In this document: in pieces, positions 8,397-16,706 of the stretch
How positions within the stretch are numbered: the stretch's first letter is position 1
How the letters are laid out: each line of letters opens with the position of its first letter
NCBI GenBank assembly: GCA_900472675.1
Contig: UCJA01000017.1
Coordinates: 43,882 to 107,881, forward strand
Length of the DNA stretch: 64,000 bases
Direction: 5' to 3'
DNA from: Hyphomicrobiales bacterium
GTDB taxonomy: Bacteria; Pseudomonadota; Alphaproteobacteria; Rhizobiales; Rhizobiaceae
The notes under the pieces: generated by a model
What the model saw: only the letters and a program-made list of their open reading frames with translations
What the model was told of the DNA's origin: nothing
Databases searched by the model: none
Position numbers and translations under genes: made by a program

Positions 8397-9106
8397 GCCG
8401 TACTTCGGTGCGAAAGCGGCGGCGATTTATCGCAATATTGCTTTATTCGCCTGACCCGTGATCGTCAGAAGCTACCGCATCTCACTATCACCTCAAACTT
8501 GACCCGCGGAGAATGCGGAGCCGCAGCCGACATCAGTATCAGGTGCTCGCAAGCCACGGGTTCATCTCGACGCTCGATCTTGCCTCAACAGTCCTCGCTG
8601 AGCCAGCGCCTCCCAAAGGCGTCTATTTTCGCCGCCAATCGGGTTTGCAGACGATTGATGCGGCGCTTCCGGCACAACGGCAAGGCAGGCATTGCCATTG
8701 GCTCTGGACCACCTTGTATGAATCTCGATGCTGTCGTCAACGATCGCGTCCAGCTCTCCGAGATGAAGAGGGCCGGCGGCAAGTCCTGTAGGTCAGCAAC
8801 AATCGGTCCGCGGCGCCGATGACCAGGAAGTGACGGCGAAAGCCGATTGAGGTTTTTAAGCGGCGAAGGTGCATCTATTAACAAGGCGCTTCTGGTACTA
8901 CCGCGAAGGCTCTCTGGCGACCGCCAGAGTTGATCGCAATCGCGCATGCCTCTGTTGTAATGCCTAGCGACAGACGCCGTTAGGCTTGCGAACGCGGCCG
9001 CGTCGTTGACGAGGCCGTTTGTATGAGCGACCTCCTGACGACGCCAGCACACAGACGCGCATTCTTCCTTTGAAATCGGTCTAGACATCATCTATCGCTC
9101 CAAACA
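8397..9106. other. No convincing gene (about 700 bases)
   Basis: No frame here has both a start with a ribosome binding site and a recognisable product. A 168-codon reverse frame (8585-9091) and a 92-codon forward frame overlap and have biased, unfamiliar composition. Given the debris to the left, this is probably decayed coding sequence. Confidence 0.5.
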
Positions 9107-9135
9107 TGGCCCGCCCCGGCGGATGGGACGGGCCA
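9107..9135 (-). terminator. Terminator-like hairpin after groEL
   Basis: TGGCCCGCCCC (9107-9117) pairs with GGGACGGGCCA (9125-9135) with one mismatch, 11 bases beyond the groEL stop. There is no strong T run. Confidence 0.55.
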
Positions 9136-9146
9136 CCACTCGTTGC

Positions 9147-10775
9147 TTAGAAATCCATGCCGGGACCAGCGGGCAGCGCCGGAGCGGCGTCCTTCTTCGG
9201 CTTTTCGGCGATCATCGCTTCGGTCGTCACCAGCAGGCCGGCGACCGAGGCCGCATCCTGCAGCGCGGTACGCACCACCTTTGCTGGGTCGATGACGCCT
9301 TGGACATAGAGATCGCCGTATTCGCCAGTCTGGGCGTTCCAGCCGAAGGAAAGGTCAGTCCTTTCGCGCAGCTTGCCGACGATGATCGAGCCTTCGGCAC
9401 CAGCGTTCTCAGCAATCTGGCGGACAGGTGCTTCGATCGCACGACGGACGATGTCGATCCCGACGCGCTGATCGTCGTTGGCCGTCGGCAGGCCGTCCAA
9501 GGCCTTCACCGCGCGCAGCAGGGCAACACCGCCACCCGGCAGGATGCCTTCCTCGACAGCGGCACGGGTCGCATGAAGCGCGTCGTCCACACGGTCCTTC
9601 TTCTCCTTGACCTCGACTTCGGTCGATCCGCCCACGCGAATGACCGCAACGCCGCCGGCGAGCTTGGCAAGGCGCTCCTGCAGCTTCTCCCGGTCGTAGT
9701 CGGAGGTGGTCTCCTCAATCTGGGCGCGGATCTGGGCAACGCGAGCATCGATCTCGCCCTTGGAACCGACACCATCGATGATGGTGGTGTTTTCCTTCTC
9801 GATCGACACCTTCTTGGCGCGACCCAGCACCTCCAGCGTGACGTTCTCCAACTTGATGCCAACGTCTTCGGAAATCACGGTGCCGCCCGTGAGGATGGCG
9901 ATGTCTTCCAACATTGCTTTACGGCGGTCACCGAAGCCGGGCGCCTTGACGGCCGCGATCTTCAGCCCGCCTCGAAGCTTGTTGACGACGAGCGTCGCGA
10001 GCGCCTCGCCCTCGACGTCTTCCGCAATGATCAGCAGCGGCTTGCCGGACTTCACCACGGCTTCCAGGACCGGCAGCATCGCCTGAAGATTGGAGAGTTT
10101 CTTCTCGTGGATGAGGATATAGGGCTCCTCGAGTTCAACCCGCATCTTGTCCTGGTTGGTGACGAAGTAGGGGCTGAGATAGCCACGATCGAACTGCATG
10201 CCTTCGACGACTTCCAGCTCGGTCTCCGCGGTCTTAGCTTCCTCGACGGTGATGACGCCTTCGTTGCCGACCTTCTCCATGGCTTCGGCGAGATACCTGC
10301 CGATCTCCTCGTCGCCATTGGCCGAGATGGTGCCGACCTGGGCGATTTCGGAATTGCTGGTGATCTTGCGGGCATTGGCCTTCAGTTCCTTGACCACCGC
10401 ATCGACGGCAATGTCGATGCCGCGCTTCAGGTCCATCGGGTTCATGCCAGACGCCACCGCCTTGGCGCCTTCCTTGACGATGGCCTGGGCAAGGACAGTG
10501 GCCGTGGTGGTGCCGTCGCCGGCCAAATCGTTGGTTTTCGATGCCACTTCGCGCAGCATCTGGGCGCCCATGTTCTCGAACTTGTCCTCCAGCTCGATTT
10601 CCTTGGCGACCGAGACACCGTCCTTGGTGATGCGCGGCGCGCCGAAGGACTTGTCGATCACGACGTTGCGGCCTTTCGGGCCGAGGGTGACTTTCACCGC
10701 ATTCGCCAGAACGTCGACGCCACGCAGCATGCGTTCACGGGCATCGGTGTTGAATTTGACTTCTTTCGCAGCCAT
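9147..10775 (-). CDS. groEL: Chaperonin GroEL (60 kDa)
   Basis: This full-length 542-residue chaperonin folds proteins in a double ring with GroES. Hallmarks are visible: AAKEVKFNTDARERML at the start, LGPKGRNVVIDKSFGAP (nucleotide site), GDGTTTATVLAQAI (residues 86-99), the apical region with GYLSPYFVTN, and GGGVALLRA near 413. The tail is PALPAGPGMDF, without the long Gly-Met repeat of the E. coli protein. It follows groES by 48 bases in the usual operon order. Rhizobia carry several groESL copies and this may be a plasmid-borne accessory copy; that is inferred from the plasmid context. Confidence 0.97.
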   Translation of the reverse strand: MAAKEVKFNTDARERMLRGVDVLANAVKVTLGPKGRNVVIDKSFGAPRITKDGVSVAKEIELEDKFENMGAQMLREVASKTNDLAGDGTTTATVLAQAIVKEGAKAVASGMNPMDLKRGIDIAVDAVVKELKANARKITSNSEIAQVGTISANGDEEIGRYLAEAMEKVGNEGVITVEEAKTAETELEVVEGMQFDRGYLSPYFVTNQDKMRVELEEPYILIHEKKLSNLQAMLPVLEAVVKSGKPLLIIAEDVEGEALATLVVNKLRGGLKIAAVKAPGFGDRRKAMLEDIAILTGGTVISEDVGIKLENVTLEVLGRAKKVSIEKENTTIIDGVGSKGEIDARVAQIRAQIEETTSDYDREKLQERLAKLAGGVAVIRVGGSTEVEVKEKKDRVDDALHATRAAVEEGILPGGGVALLRAVKALDGLPTANDDQRVGIDIVRRAIEAPVRQIAENAGAEGSIIVGKLRERTDLSFGWNAQTGEYGDLYVQGVIDPAKVVRTALQDAASVAGLLVTTEAMIAEKPKKDAAPALPAGPGMDF

Positions 10776-10823
10776 TTGTTCACTCCTTCAATAGGCAGCT
10801 TTTTGACTGATAGCGGCGTGGTG

Positions 10824-11138
10824 TTACGCGACCTGCTTCTGTTCGACCTGGGCTTCGATAATGCCCATCACGTCGCTTTCCTTGATGATCAGCAGGTCTT
10901 CGCCGTTGATCTTGATCTCGGTACCGGACCATTTGCCGAACAGGATGCTGTCGCCCGCCTTGACGTCGAGCGCCTGGATCTGACCCGCGTCATTGCGAGC
11001 GCCAGAGCCGACGGCGATGACTTTACCTTCTTGAGGTTTTTCCTTGGCGGTATCGGGGATGATTATCCCGCCCTTGGTCTTTTCTTCGGATTCGACCCGG
11101 CGGACGACAATGCGATCATGCAGCGGTCTAAACGACAT
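10824..11138 (-). CDS. groES: Co-chaperonin GroES (10 kDa)
   Basis: This 104-residue heptameric lid of GroEL starts MSFRPLHDRIVVRRV and has the mobile-loop region EEKTKGGIIIPDTAKEKPQ (about residues 17-35) and the closing IIEAQVEQKQVA. The frame is open further upstream, but the ATG at 11138 follows GGAGGAAAAC and gives the family's usual length. It is the first gene of the groESL operon, with a CIRCE-like element about 145 bases upstream. Confidence 0.97.
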   Translation of the reverse strand: MSFRPLHDRIVVRRVESEEKTKGGIIIPDTAKEKPQEGKVIAVGSGARNDAGQIQALDVKAGDSILFGKWSGTEIKINGEDLLIIKESDVMGIIEAQVEQKQVA

Positions 11139-11283
11139 GTTTTCCTCCATGGACAAACAAGATGACGTTGATCCTCCGCGCCAGACAGGATGACCAGTCC
11201 GGGCGGTTGCGAAGCCTCCTTGAGCGCTTCGCGCGAAAAATTTATTTTCGAGATTTTCTGATTTCAAGAGGGTGCGACAGAAA

Positions 11284-11310
11284 AATAGCACTCCCGAGCC
11301 GAGGCTGCTA
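11284..11310 (-). promoter_or_regulatory. Degenerate CIRCE operator (HrcA site) upstream of groES
   Basis: ATAGCACTC-N9-GGCTGCTAA matches the CIRCE consensus TTAGCACTC-N9-GAGTGCTAA at 8 of 9 and 7 of 9 positions, with the exact spacer length. CIRCE is bound by the heat-shock repressor HrcA. The two central mismatches in the right arm may weaken binding. Confidence 0.7.
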
Positions 11311-11413
11311 ACATGCTGTAAAGGAACAATAAACGGCAAGCGAAGTTCAGAGATGAATGATGCCGCAGCAGACTTGCATCATCCTTCTGCCTGTCATGAA
11401 AAGGAGATGAAGC

Positions 11414-11686
11414 ATGCAGTTTTCGTCGGATCTTGAGCGGCAGCTCAAAGGTTATGGCCTTACCACAGCGCATATCCTCTATCGCATTCCTGATTTCGAA
11501 ACCGTCCTGCAGACCTATGTCTGGCAGGATTACGACCTTGCGCCGGATTTCCCCGAAATGCGCAAATTCCTCGATTTTTGGCAGTCATCCCTCGATGGGC
11601 CGCTGCACTCCGTTCGCTACAGCCATCAGCGCCTGATCGGGCCCAACGAATGGCGGCGGGTGGACGGTGAATTCAAGCTACAGTGA
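11414..11686 (+). CDS. usg: Usg-family small protein
   Basis: This 90-residue protein has the strongly conserved alphaproteobacterial Usg pattern: LERQLKGYGLTTAHILYRIPD, LQTYVWQDYDLAPDFPEM and LDFWQSSLDGPLHSVRYSHQRLI. Its biochemical role is unknown; the name comes from its frequent position near trp genes. AAAAGGAGATGAAGC before the ATG is a strong ribosome binding site. It is divergent from groES, and in rhizobia usg-like genes are often found near stress genes. Confidence 0.8.
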   Translation: MQFSSDLERQLKGYGLTTAHILYRIPDFETVLQTYVWQDYDLAPDFPEMRKFLDFWQSSLDGPLHSVRYSHQRLIGPNEWRRVDGEFKLQ

Positions 11687-11781
11687 ACCTTGAATTTTAT
11701 TTTTCTAATTCCTAGCTCACCCGGCGATAGGGGCTTGATGAGCCCGGTCGCTTGACCACGTTTGTATGGAGTGAGACCCGA

Positions 11782-12072
11782 ATGGAAGAGAACATCAGAA
11801 TCATCAAGAGTGCGAGCGTCCTGGAAAGGGAGGAGATCATCGTGGATTTCGCCCGGTGGCTTGAGACCGCCTCACAGGAAGCGCTCGTCTATGGCGAAGG
11901 ACGCTTTGCCGTGATGTCTGCCAATATGGCAGACGCAATACGGTTCAATGCAGACGAACTTGCACGTGATAATCCGGAGGCGGCCGAGCGGGTCCTGCAG
12001 CAGGCTTGCGCCATGATATCGCAATTCAAAGCCGCCTACCCTCATCGGGTTTTCAGTCGCTCGGTCCATTAA
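11782..12072 (+). CDS. Conserved small protein of unknown function
   Basis: This 96-residue soluble, mainly helical protein starts MEENIRIIKSASVLEREEII. An ATG at 11782 with GGAG 10 bases upstream is chosen over a TTG at 11752. It has no membrane segment, cysteine cluster or recognised motif. It follows usg in the same direction after about 95 bases and could be co-transcribed. The function is not recognised. Confidence 0.6.
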   Translation: MEENIRIIKSASVLEREEIIVDFARWLETASQEALVYGEGRFAVMSANMADAIRFNADELARDNPEAAERVLQQACAMISQFKAAYPHRVFSRSVH

Positions 12073-12310
12073 ACCGCAGCCTATACGTCCGGGCAACTGG
12101 TCGGCCACTTCCCTGAATTTGGTGGGACCCTCGTACGCGAGATTATTGGTACCCGGCTAGCTTGAGCTGCGAGCAGTTCCTCAGGACGACGAACTGGGAC
12201 GGCGGTCGGAGAGCGTTTGGCATCATCTGGGAGGGCGCCAATGGCGACGCTTGATACCAACCACCTTACCACGAACGGCCCGGATCGCCGGGCTGACGTC
12301 TGCCTTGTTA

Positions 12311-14005
12311 TTACTGTTTCTGGTGCGGCTTGTTCGTTTCGAGTACCGCGCTCAGGGCCTCCGACAACTCCGATAGCTCATAGGGCTTGCGCAGAATTTT
12401 TATGCCCTGAGCATCGGCGGCCTGCTTAGCGGCTTCCGAGTAACCGCTGGTCAGCAGAATGGGAAGATCCCCCCGTCGCTTATGAATTTCCTGAGCAAGC
12501 TCGACGCCGTTCATGCCGCCCGGCATCATGATGTCGGAGAAAACGACGTCGATCGCCCGGCCGTTCGCCAGCGCCCCAAGCGCTGCTGCTGCAGACGCCG
12601 CTCTTATGACCTGATAGCCAAGCTCGTCCAGCATTTCGCCGACGAGTGCGGCCACCTCCTCGTCGTCTTCGACGAGCAGCACGGAGCCTGCGTTGGAGGG
12701 ACGCCGGCGCTCGACATGAAGATCGACGAGATGATGTCGATCTGGCGCGGGGGCCTTGGTCGATCGCGGAAGCAGCATCGTGATCGTGGTCCCGCGACCG
12801 ATGGCACTGTCGATTTCGATCGTTCCGCCGGACTGTTTCACAAACCCATGCACCTGAGCTAGGCCGAGGCCGGACCCCTTACCAATGTCCTTGGTGGTGA
12901 AGAAGGGCTCGAATACTCGTGACTGCACTTCCCGAGTCATCCCTGTGCCATTGTCGCTGATGGAGAGCCGAATAACGTCCCCTGCGGCATCGCTACCTCT
13001 ACCGAGAGTGTTTGATGCGGAGATACGGATCGTCCCACCGTTCGGCATCGCGTCGCGTGCGTTAACGGCAAGGTTTAGAACGACCAGTTCGAGCTCGCTG
13101 GCATCGACCTCGACTGGCCATAGTCCGGCGGCGAAGTCGAAAGCCACTTCAACGTCGCCCCTCAGGCTGCGGTCGAGCAACTCGCGCATGCCGCCAATCT
13201 GGCGCTCAAGATCGACGGTCTGCGGCTCAAGTTCCTGCCGGCGCGAAAACGCGAGCAATTGCCGGGTGAGCCCCGACCCTCGCGCGGCCGCCTGCCGCAT
13301 ACCATCCATCAGCCGCTTTTTGCGCGCCGGGTCAGTCTGTCGATCGAGCATCTCCAGCCCTCCGGAGATGACCATCAGGAGATTGTTGAAGTCGTGGGCG
13401 ACCCCACCTGTCAGTTGTCCGATGGCCTCGATCTTTTGCGCTTGTCGCAGCTTCTCCTCGACCAGTGCTTTGTTTGCCATCTGATCGCGCAGCGCCGCGT
13501 TGGCCGCTTTGAGCTCTTGCGTTCGATTGGCAACCTGCGTTTCGAGTTCCTGCGCTGCGTGCTCGCGCTCCGCGAGGAGCGTTCGAAGCTCGAGCTGGCG
13601 CCGTCGCGCTCGAAGTGTGGCCTGAACCGTGCTGACGAGGGTTATGGTCCGGACGGGCCGCTCGAGGAAAGAGACGTTGCGAAGCCCGCTCATCAGCCGC
13701 TGGCGCCATCCGATTATACCGGGTTGATCCTGTCGGCTGGTAAGGACGATGAACGGCAAATCAGACCAGGCTGCCTGACGCTCAACCCACGTGAATAGCG
13801 AGCCTGTATCGCTTCTGAACAGAGCCTCCTCTGCGATGAACGCGGCCGCCGCACCTCGCGTTAAAGCCTCGACGAGAGCGGCCAGATCGGAACAAGCCTC
13901 AGCGGCAATGCCGCTATGCTCCAACAACTCGACGGAGGCCGCGGCATCCCTGCCAATCGGCGCGAGGACGATAACCGGTGCGAGATCATGCTCAGACACT
14001 GCCAT
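12311..14005 (-). CDS. Hybrid sensor histidine kinase with N-terminal pseudo-receiver and C-terminal receiver
   Basis: This 564-residue cytoplasmic kinase has no membrane segments. Residues about 8-130 resemble a receiver fold but lack the acceptor Asp (AAFIAEEAL), so it is probably a pseudo-receiver. A coiled coil (about 140-200) leads to the HisKA box GGVAHDFNNLL with the phospho-His, then N-box LNLAVNARDAMPNGG, G1 DNGTGM, F-box FFTTK and G2 GKGSGLGL. A complete receiver follows (VLLVEDDEE; acceptor in VVFSDIMMPG). The start at 14005 overlaps the end of the KaiC-like gene by 14 bases and has GGAAAGG before it, so the two genes are translationally coupled and probably act together. Confidence 0.88.
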   Translation of the reverse strand: MAVSEHDLAPVIVLAPIGRDAAASVELLEHSGIAAEACSDLAALVEALTRGAAAAFIAEEALFRSDTGSLFTWVERQAAWSDLPFIVLTSRQDQPGIIGWRQRLMSGLRNVSFLERPVRTITLVSTVQATLRARRRQLELRTLLAEREHAAQELETQVANRTQELKAANAALRDQMANKALVEEKLRQAQKIEAIGQLTGGVAHDFNNLLMVISGGLEMLDRQTDPARKKRLMDGMRQAAARGSGLTRQLLAFSRRQELEPQTVDLERQIGGMRELLDRSLRGDVEVAFDFAAGLWPVEVDASELELVVLNLAVNARDAMPNGGTIRISASNTLGRGSDAAGDVIRLSISDNGTGMTREVQSRVFEPFFTTKDIGKGSGLGLAQVHGFVKQSGGTIEIDSAIGRGTTITMLLPRSTKAPAPDRHHLVDLHVERRRPSNAGSVLLVEDDEEVAALVGEMLDELGYQVIRAASAAAALGALANGRAIDVVFSDIMMPGGMNGVELAQEIHKRRGDLPILLTSGYSEAAKQAADAQGIKILRKPYELSELSEALSAVLETNKPHQKQ

Positions 14006-15512
14006 CCTTTCCGTCGGTCGCCTGCAATGGCAGGGCTGCGAACTGTGGTGTGCCGGCCAACACACCGGTGAACCCGGATGTTGGCGGCCCGATCTGGATG
14101 CCATCGTGCGAAAGCTTGAATTCCCGAACGGTATGCTCGTGCATCCCGCTACGCTTCTTCACGACCGAAATCGCTCGCCGCACCGATCCCGCGGTTTCGA
14201 AGTAGCGCAACATGATGACAGAATCGCTTAAGTAGCTGAGATCAAGCGGAGCTTCCAGCGGGCCGACCAAACCGTGCTGTGCAAGGACGAGGATCGTCAG
14301 AACGCCGCGCTGGCCGAGATAGGTCAGAAGTTCGTGCATCTGCAGAATGAGAAATCGCTCATCCGGCATGGCGTTCAGGTAGCCGTTCAAGCTGTCGATA
14401 ACGACAACTCTCGCGCCGTCGACCTCAACGCTGCGCTGGACATTTGCGGCAAACTCACCCGGGGCCATCTCGGCCGGATCGATCTGCTGCAAGCGGATCC
14501 GGCCGGATTCAAGATGGGTCTGAAGATCAAGGCCAAGGGTGCGCGCCCGCGCTTCAAGTGTACCCCGACCTTCGTCGAAGGCGTAGAACACCGCATGCTC
14601 TCCTCTGTCGGCGGCAGCCAATGCATAGGTGAGCGCGAGAGAAGACTTGCCCACACCGGCGGCGCCCAGGAACAGGGCATTGGTGCCGCGCTCCAGTCCA
14701 CCCCCCAGCATCTCGTCGAGGTCGGTATTACCGCTTGGAGTGAACTCGCTATCGAAGGGTTTATCTTCGTGTCCGGAAGCGATCAGGCGGGGGTATATGT
14801 GCAACCCGCCTTTTTCGATCGTGAAGTCGTGGTAGCCCCCGCGAAACTTGATGCCTCGCATTTTTACGACCCTGAGACGCCGGCGCTCTGCGCCGTAATC
14901 GACGGCGATCTGCTCCAGCAACAAGACACCGTGGGAGATCGAATGCAGTTGCAGGTCGTTCTGTTGTGAGGAAAGGTCGTCGAGTAAAATGACGGTGCAC
15001 TGACGGCTGGTGAAGAAATGCTTCAAGGCGAGAACCTGGCGGCGGTAGCGCAAGGGGCTTTGCGCGAGCAGCCTCAGCTCCGAAAGGCTGTCGATCACGA
15101 TCCGCCGCGGATTGAGCTCCTTGACCTTGTCCAGAATAAGCTTCGTCGTCTCGTTGAGCTCCATTTCAGCCGGATGAAAAACCGTCAACTCGCGCTCCGG
15201 GTCCAGGGTCGTTTCCGGCGGGATAAGTTCGAAGACATCCACGTCGCGAAGCGACCACTCGTGACGCCGGGCGACCAGTTGGAGCTCCTTCAGGGTTTCC
15301 GACAGCGTGACGTAGAGGACCCGCTCGCCCTGGCGCGCGCCCTCAAGCAAAAACTGCAGAGCAATCGTCGTCTTGCCGGTTCCGGGGCGGCCTTCATACA
15401 AGTACAGACGGTTTTCGTCCAAACCGCCACCCAGGATTACGTCGAGACCCGCTGCGCCTGTCGAAATCCGCGGCGGGTCGATGTCGTCTGTTTCGTCGAA
15501 CTCATCCGTCAT
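13992..15512 (-). CDS. KaiC-like double RecA-domain ATPase/autokinase
   Basis: This 506-residue protein has two KaiC domains. Domain 1 has Walker A GRPGTGKTT (about 42-50) and a DSLSELR Walker B region; domain 2 has GAAGVGKSS (about 283-291) and VVIDSLNGYL. The C-terminal segment LSYLSDSVIMLRYFE aligns by eye with the cyanobacterial KaiC autophosphorylation segment; the first site appears to be Ser and the second Tyr rather than Thr. KaiA and KaiB are absent from the window. Non-cyanobacterial KaiC proteins paired with histidine kinases are associated with stress signalling, and the overlap with the hybrid kinase supports a shared pathway. Confidence 0.85.
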   Translation of the reverse strand: MTDEFDETDDIDPPRISTGAAGLDVILGGGLDENRLYLYEGRPGTGKTTIALQFLLEGARQGERVLYVTLSETLKELQLVARRHEWSLRDVDVFELIPPETTLDPERELTVFHPAEMELNETTKLILDKVKELNPRRIVIDSLSELRLLAQSPLRYRRQVLALKHFFTSRQCTVILLDDLSSQQNDLQLHSISHGVLLLEQIAVDYGAERRRLRVVKMRGIKFRGGYHDFTIEKGGLHIYPRLIASGHEDKPFDSEFTPSGNTDLDEMLGGGLERGTNALFLGAAGVGKSSLALTYALAAADRGEHAVFYAFDEGRGTLEARARTLGLDLQTHLESGRIRLQQIDPAEMAPGEFAANVQRSVEVDGARVVVIDSLNGYLNAMPDERFLILQMHELLTYLGQRGVLTILVLAQHGLVGPLEAPLDLSYLSDSVIMLRYFETAGSVRRAISVVKKRSGMHEHTVREFKLSHDGIQIGPPTSGFTGVLAGTPQFAALPLQATDGKDGSV

Positions 15513-15688
15513 TTTGTCACCCTTACCTATTCGTCGCCGGAAAACTGAACGTCCCCGTTACGTTTCGAGTTCCCTGTTTCGTGCTGCTCGCCTCCTCGCC
15601 CGTTAGCAGACTTGCAGGCGCGGCTCTATGAGGCTACGATCGTAAGGATCTCTACTGCTGCCTCGTAAGGGAATGCAAAAAATGGGAT

Positions 15689-15880
15689 TCAGCGAGATTT
15701 CACAGCGGTCGCCAGCGGGTCATTCAGTTGCTTTTGGCTGAAGGGCTTGGGCAATCGTGCAAGATCCGCCCCTTCTCCACCCGGCAGTTCCGCACATCCT
15801 GTCGCAAGGATCACCGCGATATCAGGATGCCGCGCGCGCAGCTGCCTGGCCAACTCCGCACCCGTCGGCGACTTTTTACA
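15689..15880 (-). pseudogene. Response-regulator receiver fragment in the region upstream of kaiC
   Basis: The reverse strand reads SPTGAELARQLRARHPDIAVILATG, a spacer, LARLPKPFSQKQLNDPLATA, matching the second half of a receiver (after the acceptor Asp, with the conserved Lys of beta5 in LPKPF). The first half with the acid pocket is missing, so it is a relic. The rest of 15513-16198 contains no recognisable gene. Confidence 0.65.
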
Positions 15881-16198
15881 GCGCGTCACTGCGTTCCTGG
15901 ATTTTCTGAAATTGGCCTTTCCTAACGGAACGCCCGTCGAGCTAGGTGCATAGGAAGGTAAGGATTGCCTCTTCCACAGTTGCAATCAAGCTCAGGTTAA
16001 AGCAGCGCCGGCGGACGCCGCGCAACGCCGGTATCAAATTCTGTGAGTAAATTGGGTGTCAGATTGATCCTCACGGTCGGGGGTTCTTGGTTTACGGACC
16101 GGGCTAACCGGCGAAAAACGTTAAGCGGCTTTAAGCACTGGTTGGCGGTTCAATTCTTTTCAATGCGGTCAGCCTGAACTTCGCTGCATGACGTTGCG

Positions 16199-16528
16199 TC
16201 AAAGCTCGTAGCGCGCGAGCCATTCAGCGAACTGGTCCCAATGGGTACGCTTAGCACCGGGCGATTTTTGAAAGTCAGCGAGCCGACCGGCTAATTCGGT
16301 GGTAGTTTCAGACGACGGCCATACCCCAAAGGCTCGCCGGATCAGACAGGCCGTCTTGACAGACATTCCAGCTGGCGGACGCTCCGCGGTAATATTATGA
16401 GCATTGCGATGAAGGACTCTGGTCACAACGACATTGGAAACGCCCAGCAGCTCGGCGATTGTCGAAGAAGGAATTCCCAAGGCCTTCATGCGAATGACTG
16501 AGTTGTCTCGTTCAATCTTGTTGATCAT
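16199..16528 (-). CDS. Small helix-turn-helix protein
   Basis: This 109-residue protein begins MINKIERDNSVIRMKALGIP and contains a likely HTH at about residues 19-40 (PSSTIAELLGVSNVVVTRVL). This arrangement is typical of small Sigma70-region-4-like or Trp-repressor-like DNA-binding proteins. The C-terminal half is helical with several Trp residues. A TTG at 16540 is an alternative start. It is divergent from the chemoreceptor gene at 16707 and could regulate it, but this is inferred from position only. Confidence 0.55.
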   Translation of the reverse strand: MINKIERDNSVIRMKALGIPSSTIAELLGVSNVVVTRVLHRNAHNITAERPPAGMSVKTACLIRRAFGVWPSSETTTELAGRLADFQKSPGAKRTHWDQFAEWLARYEL

Positions 16529-16662
16529 TTCCCGCGACAAAAGTTCTACGCAGCGTCCGACCGAATGCGCTTCATCAAGGACATCTAATTTTCGTAGATG
16601 AAAAATAGCAGAGGTGGCCTTCTGGTTTCGTAAACCTACAGCCGTAAAACTTTAGGTACTGC

Positions 16663-16678
16663 TGACCTTTACAGGTCA
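16663..16678. promoter_or_regulatory. Perfect palindrome upstream of the chemoreceptor gene
   Basis: TGACCT-TTAC-AGGTCA is a perfect 6+6 inverted repeat ending 29 bases before the chemoreceptor ATG. The position fits an operator or a short hairpin in the 5' leader. The small HTH protein next door is one candidate binder. Confidence 0.5.
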
Positions 16679-16706
16679 ACCCTCACCTCAAGCTCGCGGT
16701 TAGCCC

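Noticed and set aside
8585..9091. A 168-codon reverse frame
   Set aside because: No ribosome binding site, no recognisable family, and it overlaps another open frame; likely debris.
9123..11165. A 680-codon forward frame opposite groEL and groES
   Set aside because: It is the antisense of highly conserved chaperonin genes and its product is an unusual His/Asp/Leu-rich sequence; GC-rich codon bias keeps it open.
12241..12429. Forward frame starting MATLDTNHLTTNGPD with GGGAGGG upstream
   Set aside because: A strong ribosome binding site, but it runs antisense into the conserved end of the histidine kinase and loses protein-like composition after about 35 codons.
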